Origin: Sipunculus nudus
Taxonomy: Eukaryota > Annelida > Sipuncula > Golfingiida > Sipunculidae
Direction: 5' to 3'
Length of the DNA: 64,000 nt
Assembly (NCBI GenBank): GCA_026874595.1
Contig: CM049309.1
Location: 11,710,576 to 11,774,575 of the forward strand
Shown here: positions 1-12,093 of the stretch, piece after piece
Position numbering within the stretch: position 1 is the first letter of the stretch
Layout of the letters: every line of letters starts with the position of its first letter
The notes under the pieces: model-generated
Databases searched by the model: none
What the model was told of the DNA's origin: nothing
Seen by the model: only the letters and a program-made list of their open reading frames with translations
Made by a program: the position numbers and the translations under genes

Positions 1-3000
1 ATATCTTGAATTTATAATACAAATAAATACGGTTTAAATAATGCTAACTAGTGTATGTGTATATATGTGGGGGGGGGGGGGCTACAAAACAGTAGTACTT
101 TAGCTTCCATTGTCGTCCACAGGATATGATTGTGTCTAGTGTTTGTAGTCCTTGATATCCAAATATTTTTTACACCTGACAACATTTCAGACATCGTCAA
201 AAAATATAGGTTTCATCAGTGTCCTACTTATTCAACTAGAGGCCTCGAATTTTAAGCCTAGATGTAGTTTTACCTGATCAAGCCAAACAAACGCTTGTTC
301 TATCCAGAAAAGTGGAACATAGATGGGCAAAGATTATAATCAATGAAGATTTAAAATGACCAATTAGAAATGATTAAAATCGATATTTTGCATGAAGTTT
401 GTTTAATTCTGATAAAAGGCATTTAGTCTCCCATCCACTTAAGTGTCATTTTTTAGATATAATTTAAGTTTATGAGAATAATCGCCAAATATCAGTTAGA
501 GCCCACACGCAGAATAAACAATGCTCCCAATATTATACATTTCTTCCCCGTTGTATATAAACAGGAACTGCCGGCCATTTTCTCTAATATTTCAATGTAT
601 AAAATGACTAGCTGATAAACCCGTTAACTGGGCTTTTTATCTGGTTTGAGGGGATGTATCAAATGAGATGAAGAATGTTGGCTTAATACTTTTATTCTAA
701 ATGTTTAAACAAGATATAGATTCTCAGTGGGATACTGTCACAATTAGAGCATTCAGATTTTGGAAGAACTTAGACTGGTAATATATATTATTATTGTTAG
801 GCATATAAAGGATAGATTGATGTAAGGAAGATATATATATGAAAGATGAATTGAATGTTTATTTTAAGGGAAGGAAGCTTTTCCTAAAGAAAGAAACGAG
901 AATAGTTAACGTGAGAAGAAACTGTTTTCAAAATTGTTGAAGATGTGACACTGTAGCGACACGTTTTGTGTACATTTCAACATAATGCAAAAGGATTACC
1001 TGCATGAATTTGGGGGTTAAGCATCATTGCATACTGACATAAGAAATTTTGCACAACATTGTGACAAAAGCATGAAATTTTTTTGGAGTGATAGGGCACA
1101 CATTAAGATTAATTTTAACACAGGGAAGCATTTTGAAACTGACCTTGATTCAAACATCTTTAAAGGTCACTGAGCATGCGCAGAGTGATTGTTGAAGGTA
1201 TTATTAGCATTTTTTAAACAGATATTATTAACAAAATGACCTTGCATGACCTTGAAATGTGAATGAGCATGCGCAATGACCTAAAGTTTCATATATATGA
1301 CATTATGATATATTAAAAGTCACCTTAAAATGGAAATCTTTAATGTATTAAGAAATTTAAGGAAAATATGTCACCGACTTCATTTTTTATGATTTTTATT
1401 TATTTATGGTGTTCAACTCTGACCTCAGAGACCACTGATCCCCTAAACAGTATGGGTATTCCAGATTCTGGAGTCTAAAAACAGATTGCAATACAGCAAA
1501 AAGGCTATATCTTGGGGTGATAACTTTTCTCCCTTGGATATTCTCCATATATTGAAAATATTGTTTACTTTTTTTTAAATTTATATGAGATAATTTTCAC
1601 AAATTTGCATACTTTTATTAAAAAAAAATAAATCATTAAAAACATGAAAAAGTAACTGCATGGGTCAAATGTCAGGTCAACAAGCTTAAATCCGTCACTG
1701 ACAGCAGGGGTTATTCATATGCACAATAGTCCTAAATCCTGCGCTGGATGCGACGACGCAGGCATTCCGGTCTTTGTCGAAGGCAGTTCTTCTGTTTTCG
1801 TTGGTAACCTCCACGCAATTTAAAAACACACAAAAATCACTTAAAATGATGTGTACATTAAAAAATATTTATTCTCCTAAACAATATCCTTTGAAAAGAG
1901 GTATGGCACAGTGTCGCACGCAACGTGAACTGAGAACATTGAGGACAAAGGTGGACCAACTTCATATTATAAGTATTAGATTGTGAATAAGGAGCGCCAT
2001 CTGGCATAGGCTAGATGAACTATAGGTATAGATTAACTAAAGGTGTTTTCGGTGCGTGACAGGCAGAACCTGAGCCCGTCCGGCCTTGATTGCCTTCCTG
2101 TCAATGCAAAAACACGCCATCTTGTGCGATCGAGTGACGACAATATGAGACCCTTTGACGTACTAATATACAAATTTTAAAGATTTACCACTTTTCAGTG
2201 AGATTTTAGAAATAGCTTTTTATTTTTTAAAACTATAATACCCCGCAATGACGTCATTTAACTTCGCCGCCAGACGATATACAGGTTCAGGGGAGCCAAG
2301 TTCACCGAAGCATTTTCATTAAGTCTGAATTGTGCGATTAACTGGTTATCAAAAATATTAAAAAAGCACGCGAAAAGGCTCAAAATTCGACATAGGCATA
2401 AATTTTAATTGATGAGGAAAATACTCACTCAGAGAACATATTCATCCATTGGTTATATGGTGTATTACATTTGCAATAGATATATAAGCAACTTGCATTG
2501 ATTGAAAAAAAAAAGTGAGAATTCTTTACAACTATTGGAAGTCGAGCCAAGGAAATCGGCTAATTACTAAATTCATAGTTTTGTGGATGTTTAAAAATTA
2601 ATTTAAAATGCCTGATATCATGATATCTTTTCAGCGGAAGTAAAAGAAATACAACCTCCCAGTTTCCGCCACTGCATTGATTTATTTTTGTTTTGGCGGG
2701 AGAATGATTAGTATAAACCAGAGCATGCCAAGTGGGAGCACGTAAGACGATAGCGGCAAGAACGATATAAAAAATTAAGCGTGCATTAGCTTCCATCAGC
2801 TATTTCGCATGACAGCTGGACGATACATGTTTATAACGGCCCTCCCCTCTCAGCGACTACTGTAATATTGCCTTAGCACCTGTGCGCATCCATACACGCG
2901 TAAAAACTTAGGGTGAGAGAGAACACGGCACCAAGCGAGGTATCGTCCCAACCATGGCAACGTCATGCTATATGGACCTTGCCTTCTCTCACGGTCATTC

Positions 3001-6000
3001 AGTGTTCACAAACAGCGGATAGGAAACAAAATATTGAAGCTTATATGGATAATATAAGACAATGCAAAACGTCATATTTATGTTAATATGCTTACAATTT
3101 TCTTCAGTCAAATACCCGGCCCCTTTCAAAAATAATCTATTCAATGTCGTGATTACATTATACTATATAATATACTTTAATCAGGAATCAATTTTTACGT
3201 AAATGGATACACATTTTGTTTCTTATACATAATTGCCTACTTCACTATTCCGTTCATCAAAGATGTACTAGACTTATTCACATACATAGCCAGCATTCAA
3301 TATACATTACTACACAATATTTTTTTTAACTTTTTTCTTTGGTAAAAAATGTATGCATAATTATTTTTTGAATATATGGACAAATGATAAACTACAAATC
3401 ATTTTCATACTCTCAGGTCTTTGACAGTTAGCTACACTTACACAGGCCTTGATTCAGCGAGCCGCTCTGGCGTCTATTTCAGGTCTGTTAAATAGCGTTA
3501 GCTACCACAGACCTGTCAGTATGTTGATGCCTCACATACGAGTATTCAATATTCAATGGTTTTATTTACTCTTTTTGAAACTTTGACAAATTTACATGCT
3601 GTACAAAGTCCTCTCCCTGAACATGGCATAAATAATCAATCTTACAAAACAGCAAATAACATAATTGCTTACGTTTTAACAATGTAACTATTTTAATTTT
3701 GACAATATCTTTTATTATTATTATGTAATTTAAATAAACTCCACCAGAGCATGAAACAGGTGGTACTGGTAAGGAAACCTATTTTTGTTGATAATAATGA
3801 AACATACACAAGAAATAACACTAATATAAACCAAGCCTGAATTGTTTTACAGTTGTGAAATAGGAACAACCATGAGACATGTATTACGTGTACACAACCG
3901 AATGTAGGGTTACAAGAACCTATTTGGGAAGCCAGGAATTCCCATCAATCTGGCGTGAGTAACCGGGATACTTCTCGGCCTCGAGATGTTGGCACTGTCG
4001 GGCTAAACGTAGCATCTTTACACGGGATATGTAATATTGATATAAGACAGGATCAGTTCATGGTAAGTGCAAGGTAAGCAATATTACGCATTACTTTATT
4101 CATATTATAAAAGATACTCATCTGACACAATATTCAGTTCTGGCAGGGTTGCAGAATGTCTCACCCATGTTTCTTGATATATTTGCGTCATTATATGCGC
4201 GCAAATCCCTTTGCTAAAGCATATTACGTATTAATTTCATTGGTATAAGGGACTTCGTTTGTTTATGTTAGAAACAAACAACATAATTATAATAAGTATG
4301 GCTGTGCAATAAAAATCTGTATTTTTAATATGTACCTTGTCACACGCTCACTGCTACACTGGAAAATTCCCAAGGGTCAGAAACCATGCATACAACTACC
4401 GTGCTGGCTCGTTACCTGGTAACTGTTTTGTTACAACATGGCTGACACCTGGAGATGAAATCTTCCACTGTGTAATGAAACGAGACGTCATTCTTACATG
4501 GGTGACATACATGATATGGTAGTATTAGTCACTAGTAATATAATCTTGATTGGAAAAATGTTTGCCTACCAATAAATAAGATTGTTGAACATAAGGTTTT
4601 ATATTTCCGTATAAGATGATTTTCATTTTCACAAATAAAGACATTCTCAACAAAAATAAATGTTATCTTTTCTTATTCTGAAACCACATTTTGTCAAGAA
4701 AGTTAATCAAATTAATTAATTAATTATTAAATTAAATTAATAATATTTTTTAAATACTAATAGTAAATGCCGCATTAGCATATAAATGTAATACCAGTGT
4801 TTCAGGCGTTCTAATAAAAATATTAAATGTTAAATTTGTAATCTATGTTATATTTCTGGCCCAGTTCCGCCATGATCTGTCTAGCTTGCTTTGAATGTAA
4901 TATCAACTGCGTTATGCTTTTGTATGGACTCTTATTAAAACAATATAGATATAAATTATATACAGGAAAATACAAATGCATTCATTTGTATTCACATAAA
5001 AAGTAAGAAGGAACTGACATTTTCCGAATCACTCACCCTTCCGTCAAAACGAACCTCTTCTAAGTAGTTAGGAAACATTAGGACGGCCCAGACTACTTAA
5101 TTGTTTCAACTGTCAAACTTTTCAAGGAATATTTTAATTAAATAAATAATAAATAATTACTAAATATTACTGATTCCGTGAAGTAGTTAAGACAAAAACA
5201 CCCATGCTTAAGTAATTTTCAACAATTTATATTCAACGTATTTGAACGGACTATATTGCCTTCTTTACATTTATACCTACACCGCTGGCATATTTAGAAT
5301 GCCCCGAGCATGGTGAGGTTTGAATTTCAATGCCCATAAACTCAGTGTGTCCTATGAATACATGGCCATGCTAGAAATGGCGACTCATCATAGGATAGTC
5401 ACCAACATGTGCCAATAATTTGTATGTAATTTATTAAATGCTCCCATTCATGTTCAAAAGCTGGCATGTCAGTAAAACATAAGAACTCTGTCCGTTGAGA
5501 AGCAGGGTATAATTTAGTGAAATTTCAGAAGTGTACCAACTGTACCATTAGCATAAAATGAGACTTTGTTATAAGGCCCATCTATCTAACAGTTTTAGGC
5601 CAAGAGAGCAGGGCAATTAGATACATAGGCCTTTAAAGTTTTAAAAATTGCTAGTTGATCTCGAGTTTGTATAAATGGCCAATATATGTAATATGAATAT
5701 AATGTATGGCTCATGAAAGAAAATATGATAAATGTGTATACTTATATCAGAAATATAATGGAATATTTGCAAACTCATACCAGAGCAAATTACATCATGT
5801 ACAACCATGGTATGAATGGTCGATGAAATCCAGTTATTTACTCATGGGCATTAAGTTCTTTTCCAATCTGTGACCTGAAGAAGGACTGCACAAATAAAGA
5901 ATTACAGCTTCACATTTTGCAATTACAACTGTGCATTCATATTAAATACACTCCTTAGAAAAGAAAACACACTTTATTCTCTAATGATATCCTTTTTTAT

Positions 6001-6847
6001 CTCTTGGTCCTTCTTCATGAAGTGTCCTTGACCTTGTAATTTAAGTCAGCATGTCGTCGCAAAAAGAGTAAAATATCTCAGATGTGGAATTTGTTTTACC
6101 CGCACTTTTTTTTTATTACAGTGTTGGTTTTCTTCTGTCTAGCACGAGAGTGCAAAGGAGATTCCTTGATTGTTATTATTCTAGATATCAAATTACTTTG
6201 TAAACAACTGTCGCAAAACTCGATGGCAATCCCCTGGTAAAACAGACTACACATATATATAACAGCAAAAACAAATACATGCACTTTCACTCCGCATGAT
6301 TGTCACAACTGTGACGTCATCAACGAATATTAAAGAAAATGTTAGAACTTCGCAAAATTGTTATGAAGAGTTCCACGTTAAGATTAACAGCGCCTTACAC
6401 GGCCCATCTATAAACCAGCTGAAGGCCAAGGCGCCAGAGTCATCAGAGACAGAGACCTTTAAACATTAAGGTTAACCATTACCAGTTGGTGTTTATATAG
6501 CATATGTATTCAATATGAATTTTATTAAAGAATTATTAGTGAAAATAAAACATTATTAAATCTAATTTTATCAATTGCACAAATCCAGAATGACAACTAC
6601 TCATCTATTTATTTCTTTTAAAACTGCACAAAAAAATGATCAATGCACATTAAAATACACCCTGGACGTGAGAGTAACAACTTACTCACAGCTCCCAACT
6701 AAAGCTCAAAGTATGATTTTTTTTCAACAGTCTGCAAGAATTATTTCATTTAATGTCTTCACGACTTAAGCTTTTTTTTAAGAAAAAGAAATAAGTAAAG
6801 TAAAAATGTAATCCTTAGTTACGAATTTTTATATTTTTATAGCTAAG
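1..6847. other. Intergenic/5' flank, no supported gene
   Basis: No open reading frame here looks like a protein. The longest are 60-78 codons and lack recognisable motifs, splice logic or coding composition. The stretch is AT-rich with a poly-G run near 68-80. An untranslated first exon of the TMEM151-like gene could lie here: an acceptor-like TTTTTATAG at 6834-6842 sits five bases before its ATG. I cannot place that exon's donor. Confidence 0.6.
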
Positions 6848-7066
6848 ATGGAAACCCCACCGTCGTATGAGGATTCGTCTGACGCGACTGATGTGGACAC
6901 GCTCACTCCCCTGGTCCGAATTTCTCCGCCAGGATCTGATCCGTTGTTTGGTGAAAGTAGTCCGGTCCAGCAGCAAACAGATGGTTTATACCCGGAAGAA
7001 GATGACGCGGCAGTAGATATGCAAATGAACGGTCAGATGGACACAGAGCCAGAACCACAACAACTG
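6848..7066 (+). CDS. TMEM151-like membrane protein, exon 1 (gene 6848-10905)
   Basis: First coding exon of a four-exon gene encoding 333 aa. All introns are phase 0 GT-AG. The family is recognised from its layout: two transmembrane segments near the N-terminus (about residues 82-106 and 113-134), a soluble middle domain with VVTHRETERFEYNTWQDLSG, and a third hydrophobic segment (about 295-313) followed by SSAKTHLHFIKEV. This matches the TMEM151 family, whose molecular role is poorly known. Exon 1 encodes residues 1-73, an acidic, Ser/Pro/Gln-rich tail without a signal peptide, starting METPPSYEDSS. The ATG has a purine at -3 and G at +4. The donor is CTG|GTACTT. The protein is somewhat shorter than I recall for vertebrate relatives. 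Gene identity is fairly sure at family level; the exact subfamily is open. Confidence 0.75.
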
Positions 7067-7891
7067 GTACTTGCATGTCATAGATATGTTACAAGACAAG
7101 GCAAAAGAACTATTATAAATATGTGAAGATACCTCGAAAGTACATAAGCATTTAAAATAATATGTTCATTATCTCACTTCCAGTGGAATCATCCATGCAC
7201 ACGGACTTATAATCTCAAATTAAAATGTCAAATGCGTTGTAATGATTCTTTATGTGAGTGAACAATGGAAGGATTTTGCCATAATATAGCTAAATACTAT
7301 GGATGTCCATTTGATGTATTGTTTTACTGTATATCGGCGGGTGCCTGGTGTCTCGTAGCTATAATAAAACATATCAACAAGAAAAGCCAGTTTTGTACCA
7401 TAAATAATATTTTTCCCTCGCTTAATATTTTTGGCTTTTCTTGATATGATGGCATATTGGATTCTCTTTATCTGTATTACTTAAATTAACTATTTTACAT
7501 ATAGATTTGAAAATGATGTGATCCCGCAGAGGAAAAAGGACTGCACATCTGGCATTTGCGCAATCATATACTTAAGCTAATATACTTATAGCTAATGTGT
7601 TGTGCCACCCCCATGTTTTTCTGCACAATATATGTAAAATTATCAATGGATTTTAGTCCCAGCATGGTCCTGGTATCTGTAATCTGACAGTTTCAAGTGA
7701 CAATGAGGTTGGCGGGTGTATGCCCTCTCTGAGTGCTTCTATGGTTAAAAATGTCATGATCTAGATAGTCAGAAAGCCTGTATAATAAAAACTTGTAAAG
7801 ATATGTATAATCACCTTGCATTTATTTAATGCAACCGACTGTACTTTACTTGCATTTAACAAATGTAATCCTTTTCTTCCACGTGTTACAG
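7067..7891 (+). other. TMEM151-like intron 1
   Basis: Phase 0 intron between CTG|GTACTT and GTTACAG|GATACT. AT-rich, with no gene or repeat that I can support inside it. Confidence 0.7.
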
Positions 7892-8365
7892 GATACTGTG
7901 CCTGGACCAAGAAGTCTGAGAATATGTTGCGGGATTTTGCTACACATGGCCGTCTTTTGTTGTATCGCGGGCGCCTTGATCGTGCTGCTCCACACGGAAA
8001 ATAAATTCACTGCCATTTGGCCCTGTATTATCGGAGGATTATGCTTCGTGGGTATACTGATAGAAGCCTTAATGTCTGAAACGATGAAGTACTTAAACAA
8101 TCTCAAACATCAACCAGGTGTAAAGAATTACATTGAGCATGTGAAATCGTCTGCGCCCTCTATTGACATGCATGTGAAGTGTTTCCACTATGAAGGCAGG
8201 ACGCGCAGAGTGTCCCAGGTGGAGGCGTTAGGGGTGACGACATACCTGCCTGAGAACTATAAAGTAGAGGTAGTGACCCACCGGGAAACAGAGCGCTTCG
8301 AATACAACACCTGGCAGGACCTCTCCGGAAGATTCAAAGGGATACAGCCAAACAAAGTTACAAGG
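7892..8365 (+). CDS. TMEM151-like membrane protein, exon 2
   Basis: Encodes residues 74-231 (158 codons, phase 0 at both ends). It carries both N-terminal membrane segments and the first part of the soluble domain. LRICCGILLHMAVFC starts the first helix, and WPCIIGGLCFVGILIEAL forms the second. The soluble part contains a CFHYEGRTRRVSQVE strand-like stretch and the family-typical VVTHRETERF plus WQDLSG motifs. The acceptor is GTTACAG|GAT, and the donor is AAGG|GTAATG after NKVTR. Together with exons 3 and 4 it makes an uninterrupted frame, which is the main support for the model. Confidence 0.8.
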
Positions 8366-8830
8366 GTAATGTTCCGTTGTCTAACTAAGATTAATGTTAC
8401 AGTGTTTTAAAGGGTATAGTGCTATTGTGGTATTAAGGGTAATGTTATAGTGTGTTTTTTAAGGGTTAAGATCCATTGTGGTATAAATGAGTAATGCTTC
8501 AGTGTTTTTAAGGGTTAAGTTTCATGGTTTTTATAAGGATTAAGTTCCATGGTTTTATTAAGGGCAATGTTTAAGAGTCTTTTTTTTATCGGTAAAGTTC
8601 CAATGTCTTATAAAGCGTAATATCTTATAAATGGTATTATTTCGAGTTCTTTTTAAGGATATGGTTCAATGTTTTTGGAAGGGCAAAGTTTTTGGTGTCA
8701 TGTGAAAGTTATTGTCCCAGTTCCTGTTTGCGGTATTGTTCCAGTGTTCTTTTTGCATGTAAAGTTTCAGTGTCTTATTTAGGGCTTTATTTAAGGGTGC
8801 TATTTATAAGTAAATGAGAGTGTTCATTAA
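8366..8830 (+). repeat. Degenerate donor-side repeat in intron 2
   Basis: Just inside the donor, the intron repeats imperfect units resembling AAGGGTAATGTT...AGTGTTTTT, roughly every 35-45 bp (for example near 8430, 8463, 8507 and 8560). The repeated words look like decayed copies of the true donor context CAAGG|GTAATGTT. Period and copy number are estimates by eye. Confidence 0.5.
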
Positions 8831-9229
8831 GTTAGAGTGTCTAACAAATAGCAAACATTTTTTCTCTATCTCTGGTTTCTCACTGTTGTTATCTTATTTA
8901 AATTTGAAGCGTCAAAGGGCCTCGGATCATCTCCAGTGACATAATGTGGACAGATGGGTCTTAACATGTTTTTAAGTGTCTGAGTTCATCCCACTGTCGA
9001 TGGAGTAACTTACTTTCCAAGATTCCAGGTGCCCTATAATTTTCCAGTTTACTGTAATATTTAGGGTGTAATGTAATAGGGCCGGCATGAACATAATGTT
9101 TGGTCTTTTATTCAAGTAGGATCCTTATGTTTTTTTTAAATTGTTTATACTGTAATAGAAATGGTAAAAGCGCCCATTAGGGACCGCCAATGGATTTTAC
9201 CTTTTTATTTAAGGTTGATATTTCTAATC

Positions 9230-10182
9230 CAGACCATGTGCATCTTATATTTTATTTAAGACTATTATTTCTTATCCAAGCAGTGCGCAGAGCATCCTAT
9301 CATTTATTTAAGGCTGACGCTTCGTCTCCAGGCCGTGTGCAGTGCATCCCATCGTTTATGTAAGGCTGATGTTTCTTATCCAGGCCGTGTGCAGTACAGA
9401 CCATCGTTTATGTAAGGCTGACGTTTCTCATCCAGGCCGTGTGCAGTGCATCCAATCGTTTATGTAAGGCTGATGTTTCTTATCCAAGCCGTGTGCAGTG
9501 CATCCCGTCGTTTATGTAAGGCTGATGTTTCTCATCTAGGCCGTGTGCAGTGCATCCAATCGTTTATGTAAGGCTGATGTTTCTTATCCAAGCCGTGTAC
9601 AGTGCATCCCGTCGTTTATGTATGGCTGACGTTTATTATCCAGACCGTGTGCAGTGCATCCAATCGTTAATGTAAGGCTGATGTTTCTTATCCAGGCCGT
9701 GTGTAGATCCCGTCGTTTATGTAAGGCTGACGTTTCTTATCCAGACCAAGTGCAGTGCATCCAATCGTTTATGTAAGGCTGCTGTTTCTCATTCAGGCCG
9801 TGTGTAGTGCATCCAATCGTTTATGTAAGGCTGATGTTTCTTATCCAGACCGTGTGCAACATCCAATCGTTTATGTATGGCTGATGTTTCTTATCCAGAC
9901 CGTGTGCAGTGCATCCAATCGTTTATGTAAGGCTGATGTTTCTCATTCAGGCCGTGTGTAGTGCATCCAATCGTTTATGTAAGGCTGACGTTTCTTATCC
10001 AGACCGTGTGCAGTGCATCCAATCGTTTATGTAAGGCTGATGTTTCTCATTCAGGCCGTGTGTAGTGCATCCAATCGTTTATGTAAGGCTGACGTTTCTT
10101 ATCCAGACCGTGTGCAGTGCATCCAATCGTTTATGTAAGGCTGATGTTTCTTACCCAGGCCGTGTGCAGTGCATCCTATCGT
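9230..10182 (+). repeat. ~52-bp minisatellite made from the exon 3 splice acceptor
   Basis: About 17 well-conserved units plus two older ones. Anchors CCGTGTG fall at 9333, 9385, 9437, 9489, 9541, 9593, 9645 and 9697, so the period is 52, with occasional 49-bp units later. Each unit reads pyrimidine tract, TTATCCAG, GCCGTGTGCAGTGCATCC, ATCGTTTAT, GTAAGG. The last unit is the real acceptor and start of exon 3, where TTTAT is replaced by TTTCAAAGATGAGG. Most units therefore contain an AG acceptor and, about 28 bases on, a GTAAGG donor-like word. Open frames through the array are artefacts of the repeat. Confidence 0.9.
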
Positions 10183-10278
10183 TTCAAAGATGAGGAGACA
10201 CGCCAGGCTTTCCACACCCAATATGAAAACCTGAAGAAACGCAACCGACCAAGAGACATTTACATGTCCGACTATATA
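10159..10278 (+). CDS. TMEM151-like membrane protein, exon 3
   Basis: Encodes residues 232-271 (40 codons, phase 0). It begins AVCSASYRFKDEETR and contains HTQYENLKKRNRPRDIYM, the segment that in this family precedes the last membrane helix. The acceptor is TTACCCAG|GCC and the donor is ATA|GTAAGA. The first ~26 bases are also the unit of the preceding minisatellite, so the true acceptor is the last of about 17 near-identical competitors. An alternative start slightly further into the exon cannot be excluded, but this one keeps the frame. Confidence 0.75.
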
Positions 10279-10716
10279 GTAAGAACCCTCTATCTTAAGA
10301 TGTCATGATTTTTATAGTGTATTCCTGTGGCCCTCGAACATTTCGGCATGCTTAAGTAAATTTAAGTAAATTGTCGACACCTATCGATAAAGAACGACCA
10401 CATTATTCACACCAGAGCCAGAGGATGGAGATATGTTTTAGTTTGGTCTGACCTGGCACATAACTGTTGTGGTCTGTTTTTTTCTTTTGACCCAGTCGCA
10501 TGACAACGCATAAAACCGCACACAAGCGCACCGTTCTTGCATCATATTCCCAGTTACATTTGTTTTACCAAAAAGAGGATATATATAATTATCACAGAAA
10601 AAATCATTTTTTTATTCACTCATATTGTATTTTTTTATCAGCTATCTGTAAAGGTGTGCCAATTATCTGATATTTAATTGCATGTAAAAAAATTATCTCT
10701 TTTTTTTATCTTGTAG
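10279..10716 (+). other. TMEM151-like intron 3
   Basis: Phase 0 intron of 438 bp. It ends in a strong pyrimidine tract (CTCTTTTTTTTATCTTGTAG). Nothing else is recognised in it. Confidence 0.7.
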
Positions 10717-10905
10717 ACGTTTAATATTCCTCACTTTAAACCTCACGTGACGGGCCACTGGGACGAGCAGGCTGTCAGCTGCTGGTATACCCCAGCGTTC
10801 TTTTTCTGTACCACACTGATGTTGATGTCGTTCGTTTATCGGTGCTGGTTCAGAGCTAGCTCAGCAAAGACACACTTACATTTTATCAAGGAAGTCGCCG
10901 TCTGA
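10717..10905 (+). CDS. TMEM151-like membrane protein, exon 4 (stop)
   Basis: Encodes residues 272-333 and the TGA stop. TFNIPHFKPH leads into the C-terminal hydrophobic segment WYTPAFFFCTTLMLMSFV. This is followed by the Arg/Lys-containing cytosolic end and HLHFIKEVAV. The WY...helix...A-x-x-H-x-H-x-x-K-E ending is the strongest family signature in the gene. The protein ends shortly after the helix. Confidence 0.8.
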   Translation, partial: TFNIPHFKPHVTGHWDEQAVSCWYTPAFFFCTTLMLMSFVYRCWFRASSAKTHLHFIKEVAV

Positions 10906-11033
10906 GTATGCGCACTACCTATATGCTTACCGGGTGTCGCTTTCTGAGACTGCGCGGCACTTGAGTCTGCCTTAAGATACTATGTTTGTAGGATTGTATT
11001 TCATACCATTCCCAACCAGGGGACGCTTTTGTG

Positions 11034-11039
11034 AATAAA
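11034..11039 (+). promoter_or_regulatory. Polyadenylation signal AATAAA
   Basis: It lies 129 bases after the TMEM151-like stop codon and is followed by ATCTGTTCTGTTCTT. The following TTCTG repeats resemble the tail of the LINE at 12,107, so the site may have been supplied by a retroelement end. Confidence 0.5.
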
Positions 11040-11135
11040 ATCTGTTCTGTTCTTAATCCCCCGAATCTTTACCGAAAGTCCTTCCTCAGTCACAATTTCT
11101 TTTGCGGAATCATCTTGAACTTTCTGGTTATAAAT

Positions 11136-11136
<1 letters not shown>

Positions 11137-11210
<74 letters not shown>
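11137..11210. repeat. (AT)n microsatellite
   Basis: A run of about 70 bases of alternating A and T. ORFs of Tyr-Ile repeats across it are artefacts. Confidence 0.95.
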
Positions 11211-11211
<1 letters not shown>

Positions 11212-12093
11212 GCTTTTTCTGTTTCGATAGCACCTGAATGGATTCGTTTATACGAATATGTGCATTTACAATTGATAGTGATAGCCACACATACCCAGCC
11301 ATACATACGAACAGACAGTGACAGATATAGAAATGAAACTGTAGTTTCTTAATTTGAATTATTCGTGTTCATTTTTATATGACTGGAGGGGTAGTTCAAT
11401 GTCTGGTTTCCCATTCAAATAATAAAATGTGTAACGTTTTAGATAGCTAATGTTTATTAAATTAACTGATGTAAGTATCAACAAGTGTTTGTCTGATGTT
11501 GATATGTTATGTAAAAATGGTTTCAGCTTCTATTAATAAAAAAACTGTATCAGTTTAGAAAGTCTTTATTCTACTTGATTACAATATCTTGACCACGTTT
11601 TAAGAATTAAGAATAGGCTTTCCATACATCGACACTGTTTCATTGACCCTGACTCGCCCGCTGTTCTGCAATCAAAAGTGTTGAGAAATGAAATATATTC
11701 CATTATTCGCATGTTTAACAAAATGCAATTCGTGTCCTTCTAGTTGATTATTCAGTTGAATCCATTTTTTATACATTTTCACACTGGACACTCCCCTATT
11801 TCAAGTTATATTAAACTAACGTTCATAAAGCTATAATTTCGATTTGCAACTTTGTTATCCAGGTTTCAGTGTGTAGTCAAAATGGCATCGAGAATCAGCA
11901 GTTTTGAGAAAATCAGAAATAAACCAGTCAGGGTTCGATAAGGGCGCGAGAATGCCACACGAAATTACTCCGAAGCAGCGTCCTGCAAGAACCTATCTGC
12001 GAAGAGAGTAAGGCAGCAAGGAGACGTGTGGCAATGTGTAGGGCGGAATAAACGTTTCTTTATAGCCTACCATTGACAAATCCTTAACGGGAC
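11211..12093. other. Gene-free spacer
   Basis: No gene, RNA or repeat that I can support lies between the microsatellite and the LINE target site. Confidence 0.6.

Noticed and set aside
7816-8106. Alternative-frame ORFs over TMEM151-like exon 2
   Set aside because: Shadow frames of the exon on both strands.
9230-10182. CRISPR-like array
   Set aside because: Units are contiguous without variable spacers, in a eukaryotic intron, and match an exon boundary.
9755-10308. ORFs of repeated VYVRLMF / CSASNRLCKADVS peptides
   Set aside because: They are translations of the 52-bp minisatellite in arbitrary frames. Only the last 40 codons, from 10,159, belong to a real exon.
11880-11960. Possible tRNA gene (GGGTTCGATAA)
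   Set aside because: No A box at the right distance and no cloverleaf arms.
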